A DNA stretch of 61,679 bases from Rhodospirillales bacterium (GTDB taxonomy: Bacteria > Pseudomonadota > Alphaproteobacteria > Rhodospirillales > JANQFP01), in the NCBI GenBank assembly GCA_028277795.1, contig JANQFP010000227.1:1-61679 (forward strand), read 5' to 3'. The notes below the pieces were generated by a model. It had not been told where the DNA came from, made no database searches, and saw nothing but the letters and a program-made list of their open reading frames with translations. How positions within the stretch are numbered: position 1 is the stretch's first letter; each line of letters begins with the position of its first letter. Below are positions 1-9,316 of the stretch, in pieces. The translations under genes and the position numbers were made by a program.

Positions 1-105
1 GGCCACGCCGTCACCTTCGGCGAGATGGACCCGGACGCCAAGCACGCCATCAGCCACCGGGCCGACGCCTTCCGCAAGCTGGTGGCCGCCTGCTTCGCCT
101 CATGA
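1..105 (+). CDS. rdgB: RdgB/HAM1 non-canonical purine NTP pyrophosphatase, C-terminal fragment
   Basis: Only the last 34 codons are in the window; the gene begins upstream of position 1. The fragment holds the family's C-terminal signature: a TFGEM segment followed by K-x-x-I-S-H-R-A and a hydrophobic tail. The family hydrolyses dITP, XTP and related NTPs to monophosphates so that they are not built into nucleic acid. The stop overlaps the hemW start by 4 bp (ATGA), so the two are probably translationally coupled. The rdgB-hemW order is common in alphaproteobacteria. The assignment rests on a short fragment. Confidence 0.82.
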   Translation, partial: GHAVTFGEMDPDAKHAISHRADAFRKLVAACFAS

Positions 106-1259
106 CCGAGACCGATGGCCTGGGCCTCTACGTCCACTGGCCGTTCTGTGTCGCCAAATGCCCGTACTGCGACTTCAACAGCCACGTGGCCGAGGCCGTG
201 GACCAGGCCCGCTGGCGCGCCGCCCTGGTCCGCGAGCTGGGTCATTACGCAACGGAAACGAAAGGCCGAACGGTCACATCCATCTATTTCGGCGGCGGCA
301 CGCCGTCGCTGATGGACCCGGCCGCCGTGGCCGGCGTCCTCGACGCCGTGGCGGGCCGCTGGGCGCTGGCGGACGACGCCGAGATCACGCTGGAGGCCAA
401 CCCCGGGTCCGCCGATGCCGGCCGATTCGCCGGGTACCGGTCGGCGGGCGTCAACCGGCTGTCATTGGGCGTCCAGTCCCTCGACGACGGAGCCTTGGCC
501 TTCCTCGGCCGCATCCACGGCGCCGCCGAGGCGCGGGCGGCGATTGATCTGGCGACCCGCACCTTTCCGCGGCTTTCGTTCGACCTGATCTATGGCTTGC
601 CCGGACAGACGCCGGCCACTTGGCGGGCCGAGTTGACGGAGGCGGCGGCATTGGCCGGCGACCACCTGTCGTGCTACCAGCTCACCGTCGAGCCCGGCAC
701 GCCGTTCCACGCCCGCGGCGTCGCCGAGGCCGGCGAGGACCGGGGGGCGGCCCTCTACGAAACGACGGCCACCGTCCTCGACGCCGCCGGCCTGACAGCC
801 TACGAAGTGGCCAACCATGCACGGCCGGGCGGCGCCTGCCGCCACAACCTGGCGGTCTGGCGGGGTGGCGACTACGTGGGCGTCGGCCCCGGCGCCCACG
901 GCCGCGTCTCCGGCGCGGACGGCACCGTCGCCACCCGCAACCGACGCCGCCCCGACGCCTGGCTGGCCGCCGTCGAAGCCCAGGGCCACGGCACGGCGGA
1001 CCGCACGCCCCTGAGCGCCGAGGAGCGCCGGGACGAGCTGGTGATGATGGGCCTGCGCCTGACCGAAGGCCTCGAGGCCGAGCGCTTCCAGCGGCGGGCG
1101 GGCATGCCCCTCGAAGAGGCCGTCCGCGCCTCGGCCGTCGACGACCTAGTGGCCGGCGGCTTCCTGGTCCGCGACGGCCGCGGCATCCGGGCGACCGCGG
1201 CCGGCCGGCTGCGCCTCGACGCCGTCACCGGCGCCCTTCTCGTCAGGCCTTGCGGATGA
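102..1259 (+). CDS. hemW: HemW-type radical SAM protein (heme chaperone, formerly HemN-like)
   Basis: This 385-residue protein belongs to the radical SAM family now regarded as heme chaperones rather than coproporphyrinogen oxidases. The radical SAM cysteines C16-x3-C20-x2-C23 are at the extreme N-terminus, as is typical of HemW. A GGGTPS SAM-binding segment lies at residues 64-69, and a GLPGQT motif and a C-terminal HemN domain follow. The length is normal for HemW and shorter than true HemN (about 450 residues). It starts inside the rdgB stop codon. Its last 17 bp overlap the 3' end of the convergent tusA-like gene, leaving no room for a terminator. HemW rather than HemN is inferred from length and the N-terminal cluster. 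Confidence 0.93.
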   Translation: MTETDGLGLYVHWPFCVAKCPYCDFNSHVAEAVDQARWRAALVRELGHYATETKGRTVTSIYFGGGTPSLMDPAAVAGVLDAVAGRWALADDAEITLEANPGSADAGRFAGYRSAGVNRLSLGVQSLDDGALAFLGRIHGAAEARAAIDLATRTFPRLSFDLIYGLPGQTPATWRAELTEAAALAGDHLSCYQLTVEPGTPFHARGVAEAGEDRGAALYETTATVLDAAGLTAYEVANHARPGGACRHNLAVWRGGDYVGVGPGAHGRVSGADGTVATRNRRRPDAWLAAVEAQGHGTADRTPLSAEERRDELVMMGLRLTEGLEAERFQRRAGMPLEEAVRASAVDDLVAGGFLVRDGRGIRATAAGRLRLDAVTGALLVRPCG

Positions 1260-1515
1260 GGAGCCGGTGGATGCCTTCGGGGCCGGCGCCGTCCTCCGGC
1301 TCCAGGGCGATCACCGCATGGCCGTGCTCGCGCACCGAGCGGGGCACGTTGTCCAGGGGTTCCCGCCCTTGCAGCCGGACCTCGGCGGTCTGCCCCGGCG
1401 CCATGCGCTCGATGAGCAGCTTGGTCCTGACGAAGGTGAGGGGGCAGACTTCGCCGGTGATATCCAGGGTGAAGTCAACGTCCGTCTCGCCGTGTACCGC
1501 CGAAGCGTTTTTCAT
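1243..1515 (-). CDS. TusA/SirA-family sulfur carrier protein
   Basis: This 90-residue protein has the TusA fold signature. A Gly-Glu-Val-Cys-Pro motif places the persulfide-carrying cysteine at C24, followed by a helix rich in T/K/L residues and a C-terminal beta segment. TusA-like proteins pass sulfane sulfur between desulfurases and acceptors in tRNA thiolation, molybdopterin synthesis or sulfur oxidation. The gene converges on hemW and diverges from mucR across a 74-bp gap. A DsrE-like protein and a MoeB-like E1 are encoded about 26 kb away, so a sulfur relay is possible but not shown here. The specific partner cannot be told from sequence. Confidence 0.85.
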   Translation of the reverse strand: MKNASAVHGETDVDFTLDITGEVCPLTFVRTKLLIERMAPGQTAEVRLQGREPLDNVPRSVREHGHAVIALEPEDGAGPEGIHRLLIRKA

Positions 1516-1524
1516 GAGAAGTTC

Positions 1525-1553
1525 TTGCCTCGAAATGCAATTCTAATTATATG
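1525..1553 (+). promoter_or_regulatory. candidate mucR promoter
   Basis: TTGCCT (1525-1530), a 17-bp spacer and TATATG (1548-1553) fit a sigma-70 promoter about 37 bp before the mucR start. The whole 74-bp divergent gap is unusually AT-rich for this genome. That suits MucR, which binds AT-rich DNA and often represses its own gene. Confidence 0.5.
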
Positions 1554-1589
1554 TGGACGACTCTTAGAAAACTCGGGGAATAAGTTCGT

Positions 1590-2012
1590 ATGAATGATAG
1601 GCCCAGTTCAAGTGAAATGCTGGAATTGACGACGGAGATCGTCTCGGCACACGTGGGCAACAACACTGTCGCCGTGACCGATCTCCCCCAGTTGATTCTA
1701 GATGTATATAGGGCTTTGGTTTCCGTCGGCGCAACGCCGGAGGCCCCGGAACGTCCAAAGCCCGCGGTCCCCGTCAAGCGGTCGGTGTTTGCCGATTACA
1801 TCGTTTGCCTCGAGGACGGAAAAAAACTGAAGATGCTGAAACGGCATCTCAAGACCGCCTACAATATGACGCCGGAGGAATACCGGGACCGGTGGGGGCT
1901 TCCGGCCGACTATCCCATGGTCGCCCCCAATTACGCCAAGCACAGAAGCAACTTGGCCAAAGAGATCGGCTTGGGCACCAAGCCCCGCAAGCGCCGGCGC
2001 AAGGGAGCCTGA
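1590..2012 (+). CDS. mucR: MucR/Ros-family transcriptional regulator
   Basis: This 140-residue protein is a Ros/MucR regulator, a family of H-NS-like DNA-binding proteins controlling exopolysaccharide, motility and cell-cycle genes in alphaproteobacteria. Residues 1-50 form the helical oligomerisation region. Residues 70-130 hold the zinc-finger-like DNA-binding domain with C73-L-E-D76, a KMLKRHL helix and a conserved MTPEEYR-x-x-WGLP-x-DYPMVAPNYA tail. Compared with Agrobacterium Ros (two Cys and two His), the second cysteine is Asp76 and the distal histidine position is Ala/Tyr (90-91). Only C73, D76 and H86 remain as candidate ligands, a pattern I recall from other MucR-type members. It diverges from the tusA-like gene. 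Confidence 0.93.
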   Translation: MNDRPSSSEMLELTTEIVSAHVGNNTVAVTDLPQLILDVYRALVSVGATPEAPERPKPAVPVKRSVFADYIVCLEDGKKLKMLKRHLKTAYNMTPEEYRDRWGLPADYPMVAPNYAKHRSNLAKEIGLGTKPRKRRRKGA

Positions 2013-2117
2013 CGACCGCGGACGGTCCGATCACCCGGTCCGCCAGGCGGGCACGGCACCGTTGACTTGTGCCCGCCTCCTGCGGTCTCCTTAGCACTGA
2101 TCGGGGGACGAGTAGAG

Positions 2118-2555
2118 TTGACGACGGCACCATCGCGGATCGAGCAGCTGTGCATCGACAAGGGCATGAAGATGACCGGCCAGCGCCGGGTCATCGCGCG
2201 CGTCCTGTCGGAGGCCACCGACCATCCCGACGTGGAGGAGGTGTACCGCCGGGCCAGCAAGCACGACCCGCGCATCAGCATCGCCACCGTCTACCGCACG
2301 GTGCGCCTGTTCGAGGAGGCGAACATCCTCGAGCGTCACGATTTCGGCGACGGCCGCTCCCGCTACGAGGAGGCCACCGAGGAACACCACGACCACCTGA
2401 TCGACATCCAGAGCGGGCGCGTCATCGAGTTCCGCAGCGAGGACATCGAGGCCCTGCAGAGGGCCATCGCCGAGCAGCACGGGTTCCGGCTGGTCGGCCA
2501 TCGGCTGGAGCTCTACGGGGTGCCGCTGGACTCGACCAAGGGCGACAAACCCTAG
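2118..2555 (+). CDS. fur: Fur-family metal-responsive repressor (Fur/Mur type)
   Basis: This is a Fur-family regulator: an N-terminal winged helix (residues about 5-80, with the MTGQRRVIARVL and RISIATVYRTVRLFEE segments) and a C-terminal dimerisation and metal-sensing domain with the EEHHDHLIDI motif. It lacks the C-terminal structural CxxC pair, as do alphaproteobacterial Fur/Mur proteins. No ATG precedes the conserved region, so I chose TTG at 2118 (145 aa). Another in-frame TTG at 2067 would add 17 unconserved residues. In alphaproteobacteria Fur orthologues often respond to manganese (Mur) while Irr takes over iron control; a separate irr gene at 22421 fits that division. Fur versus Mur cannot be settled from sequence. 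Confidence 0.88.
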   Translation: MTTAPSRIEQLCIDKGMKMTGQRRVIARVLSEATDHPDVEEVYRRASKHDPRISIATVYRTVRLFEEANILERHDFGDGRSRYEEATEEHHDHLIDIQSGRVIEFRSEDIEALQRAIAEQHGFRLVGHRLELYGVPLDSTKGDKP

Positions 2556-2569
2556 GCCCCGTCGGTCCC

Positions 2570-2597
2570 TTGACACCCCGTCGGGACTTGCTACCTT
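2570..2597 (+). promoter_or_regulatory. candidate promoter of the miaB-phoH-ybeY-corC operon
   Basis: TTGACA (2570-2575), a 16-bp spacer and TACCTT (2592-2597) lie about 110 bp before miaB. The -35 hexamer is perfect. No other promoter-like sequence is obvious before the tightly packed genes that follow. Confidence 0.5.
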
Positions 2598-2707
2598 TTT
2601 CCTCGGACGCCCCCTCGGAGAGTGGCCCATTGGCAAGGGTTCGCCTGATTTCATGACCCGATGGACCCGCGGACGCGCCGGTCGGCAGGCCCGGTAGAGG
2701 CGCGGTC

Positions 2708-4065
2708 TTGGCGCACAAGCTTCACATCAAGACCTACGGCTGCCAGATGAACGTCTACGACTCCGCCCGCATGGCGGATGTCCTGGCGCCTCTCGGGTTC
2801 GTCCCCGTCGACGAGCCGGACGCGGCCGACATGGTCATCCTCAACACCTGCCATATCCGGGAGAAGGCGGCCGAGAAGGTGTATTCGGAGCTGGGCCGCC
2901 TGAACCGACTGAAGGCCGCCCGGCGCCGCGACGGCGACCGCCTGATCCTCGCCGTGGCCGGCTGCGTGGCCCAGGCCGAGGGCGCCGAGATGGTGCGCCG
3001 GGCGCCCTACGTGGACATGGTCTTCGGCCCCCAGACCTACCATCGGCTGCCGGAGATGGTGGCGCGGGCGGCGCGCGCCGGCGCCGTGGTGCTGGACACC
3101 GATTTCCCCGAGGACTCCAAGTTCGACCGCCTGCCGGCCCCCGCCGCCGCCGGGCCGACCGCCTTCCTCACGGTGCAGGAGGGGTGCGACCGGTTCTGCA
3201 CCTTCTGCGTCGTACCCTACACCCGCGGCGCCGAGGTTTCGCGGCCCGCCGCCGACGTCCTCGACGAGGCGCGGCGCCTGGTGGCCCAGGGGGTGCGCGA
3301 AATCACCCTGCTGGGCCAGAACGTCAACAGCTACCACGGGGCGGCGGCGGACGGCACCGCATGGAGCCTGGCCCGGCTGATCGAGGGTCTGGCCGCGCTT
3401 CCGGGCCTGGAGCGCATCCGCTACACCACCTCCCATCCGGCCGACGTCACCGACGACCTGATCGCGGCCCACCGCCACGTGCCGCACCTGATGCCGTACC
3501 TGCACCTGCCCGTCCAGTCGGGATCGGACCGCGTGCTGACCGCCATGAACCGGCGCCACGGGGCCGACGACTACCGCCGGCTGGTCGAGCGCCTGCGGGC
3601 GGCCCGCCCGGATCTGGCCCTGTCGTCCGACTTCATCGTCGGCTTCCCCGGCGAGACCGACGACGACTTCGCCGACACCCTGGCCCTGGTCGAGGACGTC
3701 GGATTCGCCCAGGCCTACTCGTTCAAGTTCAGCGCCCGCCCGGGGACGCCGGCGGCGGCCATGGACGGCCAAGTCCCCGAGCCCGAGAAGCAGCAGCGCC
3801 TGGCGGTCCTGCAGGACCGGCTGCAGCGCCAGCAGGCGGCCTTCAATCAAACCTGCGTCGGCCGCGTGATGCCGGTTCTGCTCGACGGGCGGGGCCGGCG
3901 CTCCGGGCAACTAGTCGGCCGCAGCCCCTACATGCAGGCGGTCCACGTGGAGGCGCCGGACGACGTGCTGGGGACCGTCGCGCCGTTGCGCATCGTCGCC
4001 GCCCACGCCAACAGCCTGGCCGCCGAGGCCGCCATCGAGGACACCGTCCCGGCGAGGGCCTGCGC

Positions 4066-4069
<4 letters not shown>
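2708..4069 (+). CDS. miaB: MiaB tRNA-2-methylthio-N6-dimethylallyladenosine synthase
   Basis: MiaB is a radical SAM methylthiotransferase that converts i6A37 to ms2i6A37 in tRNAs reading UNN codons. The 453-residue protein has the N-terminal UPF0004 domain with three cluster-binding cysteines (C12 in TYGCQMN, C48 in NTCHIR, C86 in AGCVAQ). The radical SAM motif is C160-x3-C164-x2-C167, and a C-terminal TRAM domain begins near residue 375. The start is TTG; it immediately precedes the conserved HKLHIKTYG segment and no ATG is available. The stop overlaps the GTG start of phoH by 4 bp. The miaB-phoH-ybeY-corC-lnt order is the classic arrangement in proteobacteria. Confidence 0.96.
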
Positions 4070-5130
<1,061 letters not shown>

Positions 5131-5640
5131 CGTGGACATCTCCATCCCCTGCGCCGAGTGGTCGCGGTCCCTGCCCGGGGCCGAGGCAGTGTGCCGGCAG
5201 GCCGCCGCCGCCGCGTTCCACGCAGCCGCGGCGCCATACGAGATAGCCGAGGCCAGCGTGGTCCTCGCCGACGACGATCTGGTGGCCGGCCTCAACCGCG
5301 ACTACCGCGGCCGCGACGGCCCCACCAACGTGCTGACCTTTGCCGTCGCCGGCGACTCCGGGCCGCCGGCCGCGGCGGGGGCGCCGGTGATGCTGGGCGA
5401 CGTGGTGGTGGCCTACGAGACGGTGGCCGCGGAGGCGGCCGCCGATGGCAAGGGCCTGGCCGAGCACTTATGCCATATGGTCGTGCATGGTATGCTTCAC
5501 CTCCTGGGTCACGATCACCGGACCGACGACGACGCGGCGCGGATGGAACGGCTGGAGACACGGATCCTGGCCGGCCTCGGCGTCCCCGACCCCTACGCCA
5601 CCGGGCGCGAGGGGCGACGTCCCGGCGCTGATGGGCACGG

Positions 5641-6564
5641 ATGAGCGACGACCCCTCCCATAATCCCGACACACCGGCGGTCGTGGCCCGCGACTCCCGC
5701 CTGGGCCATTCCGTGCGCACGTGGCTGCGCGGCCTGAGGCGGGCGCGCAACGGCGACGGCTCGGTGCGCGACACCCTCGACGAGCTGATCGAGGAGCGCG
5801 AGGAGGCCGAGGTTCCCATCAACGAGGACGAACGGGTCCTCCTCGCCAACATCCTCGAGCTGCGCGACCGCTCGGTCGACGACGTCATGGTGCCGCGGGC
5901 CGACATCGTCGCCGTCGAGAGCGACGCCTCGCTGTCCCGGGTCATCGAAACCATGACCGAAGAGGGCCACTCGCGGCTGCCGGTCTACCGCGAGACCCTG
6001 GACGATGCCGTCGGCATGGTCCACATCCGCGACGTGCTGGCGTGGCGCGACAAGGACGACGTCTTCTCGCTCGACCAGATCGTCCGCAAGGTGCTGTTCG
6101 TGTCGCCGTCCATGCAGGTTCTGGAGCTGCTGCTGGAGATGCGGGTCAACCGCTGCCACATGGCCCTCGTGGTCGACGAGTTCGGCGGCGTCGACGGCCT
6201 GGTCACCATCGAGGACCTGGTCGAGGAGATCGTCGGCGAGATCGAGGACGAGCATGACACGGCCGACGAGCCGGCGATCACCCGAAGGCCCGACGGCAGC
6301 ATCGATATCGAGGCCCGGGCTCCCATCGAGGTCCTGGAGGAGCTGGTCGGGCCGGTGATCACCGAAGACGAGCGCGAGGACATCGATACCCTCGGCGGAC
6401 TCGTGTTCTCGCTGGCCGGCCGCGTGCCCATCCGCGGCGAGCTGATCGCCCACCCGTCGGGCCTCGAGTTCGAGGTCCTGGACACGGACCCGCGCCGGAT
6501 CAAGCGCCTCCGCGTGCGCGGGATCCGGCAGGCCGACGGCGCCGAAGGGCCGGGCCACGGCTGA
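5641..6564 (+). CDS. CorC/HlyC-family CBS-pair protein
   Basis: This 307-residue cytoplasmic protein carries two CBS domains (residues about 75-195, including VMVPRADIVAVE and CHMALVVDEFGGVDGLVTIED) and a C-terminal CorC_HlyC domain (about 220-300) with the LGGLVFSLAGRVP signature. It lacks the N-terminal CNNM membrane domain found in full transporters, so it matches the YbeX/CorC type linked to magnesium and cobalt efflux and, in recent work on E. coli, to ribosome metabolism with YbeY. It overlaps ybeY by 4 bp (ATGA). The exact biochemical role of this family remains unsettled. Confidence 0.9.
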   Translation: MSDDPSHNPDTPAVVARDSRLGHSVRTWLRGLRRARNGDGSVRDTLDELIEEREEAEVPINEDERVLLANILELRDRSVDDVMVPRADIVAVESDASLSRVIETMTEEGHSRLPVYRETLDDAVGMVHIRDVLAWRDKDDVFSLDQIVRKVLFVSPSMQVLELLLEMRVNRCHMALVVDEFGGVDGLVTIEDLVEEIVGEIEDEHDTADEPAITRRPDGSIDIEARAPIEVLEELVGPVITEDEREDIDTLGGLVFSLAGRVPIRGELIAHPSGLEFEVLDTDPRRIKRLRVRGIRQADGAEGPGHG

Positions 6565-6587
6565 TCGGCAGCCCATGACTTCCGGTC

Positions 6588-6856
6588 CTAGTACCCACTT
6601 TCACGGTTGCGTGCACCACATGACGGCGTACCAAGGTCGCTGGCCAGGAGAGGGTCGCGCCGTGATGCTGGAGCATCACAAGCGACTCTCGACGACGCCA
6701 GCGACCTTGGTACGCCGCCCGAAGGGTCGCTTCTCGCAATCCCCGGGGGCGTCGACGGCGCTTGACGATGCTCCGGCATCGCCGGCGCACCGGCTCCTGC
6801 CCAGGAATTGCGAGAAGCGATCATGTGATGCGCGCAACCGTGAAAGTGGGTACTAG
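6588..6856. repeat. nested palindromic element (MITE-like, three-stem structure)
   Basis: This is a 269-bp non-coding element between corC and lnt. Its ends are a 24-bp perfect inverted repeat (6588-6611 and 6833-6856) that extends to about 36 bp with two non-Watson-Crick positions (6588-6623/6821-6856). Inside are two separate hairpin arms. Arm 1 has a 20-bp perfect stem (6625-6644/6697-6716) and an inner 8-bp stem with a GG loop (6662-6669/6672-6679). Arm 2 has a 14-bp perfect stem (6727-6740/6807-6820) and an inner 6-bp stem (6766-6771/6776-6781). The two arms are diverged inverted copies: loop sequences align but stem sequences differ and still self-pair. No transposase is encoded. The terminal CTAG could be a target duplication but is itself palindromic. 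Confidence 0.85.
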
Positions 6857-6920
6857 CACCGAGCCGGCGTCCGGCGGGGGGCCGACGTCCGCCGACCCAT
6901 GGTCGCGGCTGGGCAACCGC

Positions 6921-8456
6921 GTGGCGGCCCTGGCCGGCTGGCGGCGTCATGCCCTGGCCGCGGCGTTGGGGGCGATCGCGACCGCGGCCCTGCCACCGGC
7001 GCACGCGGTACCGGTGCTGATCCCCGCCTTCGTCGGACTGGTCTGGCTTCTCGGTGGCGCCCGTCGGCCGCGGGGCGCCTTCGCCGCCGGCTGGTGGTTC
7101 GGGTTCGGCTACCATGTGGTCGGCCTGTACTGGGTCTCCTTCGCCCTGCTGACCGACGCCGCGCGCTTCGCCTGGATGATCCCCTTCGCCGTGGCCGGGC
7201 TGTCGGCGGTCATGGCGGTGTTCATCGGCCTGGCGACCCTGCTCACCCGGTTCGCCGGCCGCGGCGGCGTCGGCGGCGTGCTGGTGTTCGCCGCGATGTG
7301 GACGGCGTTCGAATGGGTCAAGAGCTGGGCCCTGACAGGCTTCCCCTGGAACCTCATGGCCACCGCATGGGTGTTTTCCGACGGCATGATCCAGGCCACG
7401 GCCGTGGCCGGCGCCTACGGCCTGGGCCTGCTCACCGTGGCCGCCGCGGCGATGCCGGCCGCGCTGGCCGAGACCGGCGCCGGGGCGCGGCGGCGCGCTG
7501 CCGCCGCCGTTGCCGTGGCTTGGCTGGCCGTCGGGCTGGTCTGGGCCGGCGGCGCGGTGCGCCTGGGCGATGCCGGCGACGACCCGGTTCCCGGCGTGCG
7601 GCTGCGCCTGGTCCAGCCCAACATCCCGCAGGTCCTCAAATGGCAGCCGGAGCTCCGCCAGGCGCACGTGGCGCGGCAACTGGCCCTCAGCACGGCGCCG
7701 CCGGGCGGGGCCGCCCCCGGTCCCACCCACGTCATCTGGGCCGAATCCGCCGTGCCCTTCGTCCTCGCCCTGGACTCCCGGCAACGGGCCCTGATCGGGG
7801 CGGCGACGCCGGCGGGCGGGGTGACCATCACCGGCGCCCCGCGGACGACGCCCCGCGGCGAGGCGCCCTTTCGGGTGTGGAACAGCCTGCATGCCGTCGA
7901 CGAGCGGGGGGACATCGTCGCCACCTACGACAAGGCCCATCTGGTGCCCTTCGGCGAGTACGTCCCGTTCCGCGGCCTCATCGACATGGCCAAGGTGACG
8001 GCGGGGGGCACCGACTTCTCGCGCGGCCCGGGACGGGTGACCCTGAGCCTGCCCGGTCTGCCGCCGGTGAGTCCCCTGATCTGCTACGAGATCATCTTTC
8101 CGGGACGGGTGGCGGACCCGGCAAATCGTCCCAGTTGGCTGCTCAACCTCACCAACGACGGCTGGTACGGCCTCACCGCCGGCCCGTACCAGCATTTCGC
8201 CGCCGCCCGGCTGCGCGCCGTCGAAGAGGGCCTGCCGCTGGTCCGCGTCGCCAACACCGGCATCTCCGCCGTCGTCGACGCCTACGGCCGGGTGGTGGCC
8301 GAGCTCGGCTTGGGTCGCGAGGGGGTGGTCGACAGCGATCTGCCGCGTCCGCGGCCGCGCGCCACGCCCTACGGCCGCCTCGGCGACTGGGTCGTGGTCC
8401 TGCTCGTCCTAGTGGTGGGCGGCGCCGGCCGCCTGTGGCCGCCGACCCGGCGCTGA
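6921..8456 (+). CDS. lnt: apolipoprotein N-acyltransferase Lnt
   Basis: Lnt transfers the third acyl chain to lipoproteins at the inner membrane. Several N-terminal hydrophobic segments (residues about 8-215 as numbered here) precede a nitrilase-type domain. The catalytic triad is visible: Glu near 275 (VIWAESAVPF), Lys near 338 (YDKAHLVPFGEYVPF) and Cys near 388 (PLICYEIIFP), followed by the LTNDGWYG motif. The start is uncertain. GTG 6921 (511 aa) lies just before the first membrane segment. ATG 6828, inside the right end of the palindromic element, would add 31 residues encoded largely by the repeat. Neither has a strong ribosome-binding site. It is probably the last gene of the miaB operon. 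Confidence 0.93.
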   Translation: MAALAGWRRHALAAALGAIATAALPPAHAVPVLIPAFVGLVWLLGGARRPRGAFAAGWWFGFGYHVVGLYWVSFALLTDAARFAWMIPFAVAGLSAVMAVFIGLATLLTRFAGRGGVGGVLVFAAMWTAFEWVKSWALTGFPWNLMATAWVFSDGMIQATAVAGAYGLGLLTVAAAAMPAALAETGAGARRRAAAAVAVAWLAVGLVWAGGAVRLGDAGDDPVPGVRLRLVQPNIPQVLKWQPELRQAHVARQLALSTAPPGGAAPGPTHVIWAESAVPFVLALDSRQRALIGAATPAGGVTITGAPRTTPRGEAPFRVWNSLHAVDERGDIVATYDKAHLVPFGEYVPFRGLIDMAKVTAGGTDFSRGPGRVTLSLPGLPPVSPLICYEIIFPGRVADPANRPSWLLNLTNDGWYGLTAGPYQHFAAARLRAVEEGLPLVRVANTGISAVVDAYGRVVAELGLGREGVVDSDLPRPRPRATPYGRLGDWVVVLLVLVVGGAGRLWPPTRR

Positions 8457-8525
8457 CCGCCCTCTTGCGCCCCGATTCCGCCGCATCGCCAACGGGTCCC
8501 GCGCGGTATTGAGACTCCGTTTCGC

Positions 8526-8553
8526 TTGCATACGATAATATGGACGATATATT
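8526..8553 (+). promoter_or_regulatory. candidate promoter and AT-rich repeat upstream of the XRE regulator
   Basis: TTGCAT (8526-8531), a 16-bp spacer and TATATT (8548-8553) lie about 90 bp before the regulator gene. The region contains two near-identical AT-rich units (CGATAATAT, CGATATATT) 12 bp apart, which could be an operator for the downstream HTH protein. The rest of the 184-bp gap shows nothing else. Confidence 0.4.
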
Positions 8554-8640
8554 GACCTTGTGTCGCGCCTTACCATAAGGTGCGAACGAGCGACATTGTT
8601 GGATCACCGAACAACTCATAGCAGGAAGTACGACACCGAG

Positions 8641-9135
8641 ATGGCACAACCACAAACCAAACGGACCGGCAGGAAGAAGGTCAAATCGCGCAAGCTCAAG
8701 CCGAACCGGTGGCCTCCGGGGACACCCAACCCGGTCGACATCCATGTCGGCGGCCGGGTTCGATTGCGTCGGACGCTGCTCGGTATGTCCCAGGAAAAAC
8801 TGGGCGAGTCGGTCGGGCTCACGTTCCAGCAGATCCAGAAGTACGAGCGCGGCGCCAACCGCGTCGGGGCATCGCGGCTCTACGAGTTGAGCCGGATCCT
8901 CGACGTGCCGGTCTCGTTCTTCTTCGACGACATGCCGGTCGAGCTGACGACTCCCGAAGGGCGGGCGGCCGTCGGGTTGCGGGACCGCTCCCAGGAGCCG
9001 GTGGAGCCGGATCCGCTGACCCGGCGCGAGACCCTGGAGCTGGTGCGCGCCTACTACCGGGTCACCGATCCGCACGTCCGCAAGCGGCTGTTCGAACTGA
9101 CCAAGGCCCTGGCGTCCTCGGCCACCGAAGGCTGA
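8641..9135 (+). CDS. XRE-family helix-turn-helix regulator
   Basis: This 164-residue protein has a basic N-terminal tail rich in Lys/Arg (residues 1-25) and a Cro/C1-type HTH at about 38-95 (GGRVRLRRTLLGMSQEKLGE, then LTFQQIQKYERG). A hydrophobic SFFFDDMP segment and an acidic C-terminal helix follow. Homologous regulators with the V-x-F-F-F-D-D signature are common in alphaproteobacteria, and this position between lnt and metK is conserved in the group as far as I recall. The frame is open to 8560, but ATG 8641 gives the usual N-terminus. The target is unknown; autoregulation or control of metK is plausible from position only. Confidence 0.88.
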   Translation: MAQPQTKRTGRKKVKSRKLKPNRWPPGTPNPVDIHVGGRVRLRRTLLGMSQEKLGESVGLTFQQIQKYERGANRVGASRLYELSRILDVPVSFFFDDMPVELTTPEGRAAVGLRDRSQEPVEPDPLTRRETLELVRAYYRVTDPHVRKRLFELTKALASSATEG

Positions 9136-9316
9136 CCCGCGGAACTGGCGCGGCGCGGCGGTGGACCGGTGCGCGCGGCTATCGGCCGCGGACCCCCGAG
9201 TAACGCCAATTTCCTTGACGCTCGCGGCAAACATTGCAAAAAGGACGGCCTTCGGATAGGCGGGCCCCGGTCCGCCTGACCGCTTGGCATCCGCTTTTTT
9301 TGGAAAGGGATGGACT

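Noticed and set aside
3184-4065. Long N-terminal extension of the PhoH-like protein inside miaB
   Set aside because: The extension is an Arg/Pro-rich shadow of miaB. The GTG at 4066 with GTGA overlap is the likely start.
6575-6856. 93-aa open frame across the palindromic element
   Set aside because: It lies wholly in the inverted repeat; a similar peptide appears on the opposite strand because of the symmetry. It is not a gene.
9136-9316. Possible SAM-sensing riboswitch before metK
   Set aside because: I could not fit the sequence to SAM-II, SAM/SAH or SAH riboswitch cores. The small hairpin and T7 tract are 17 nt apart and do not make a convincing expression platform.
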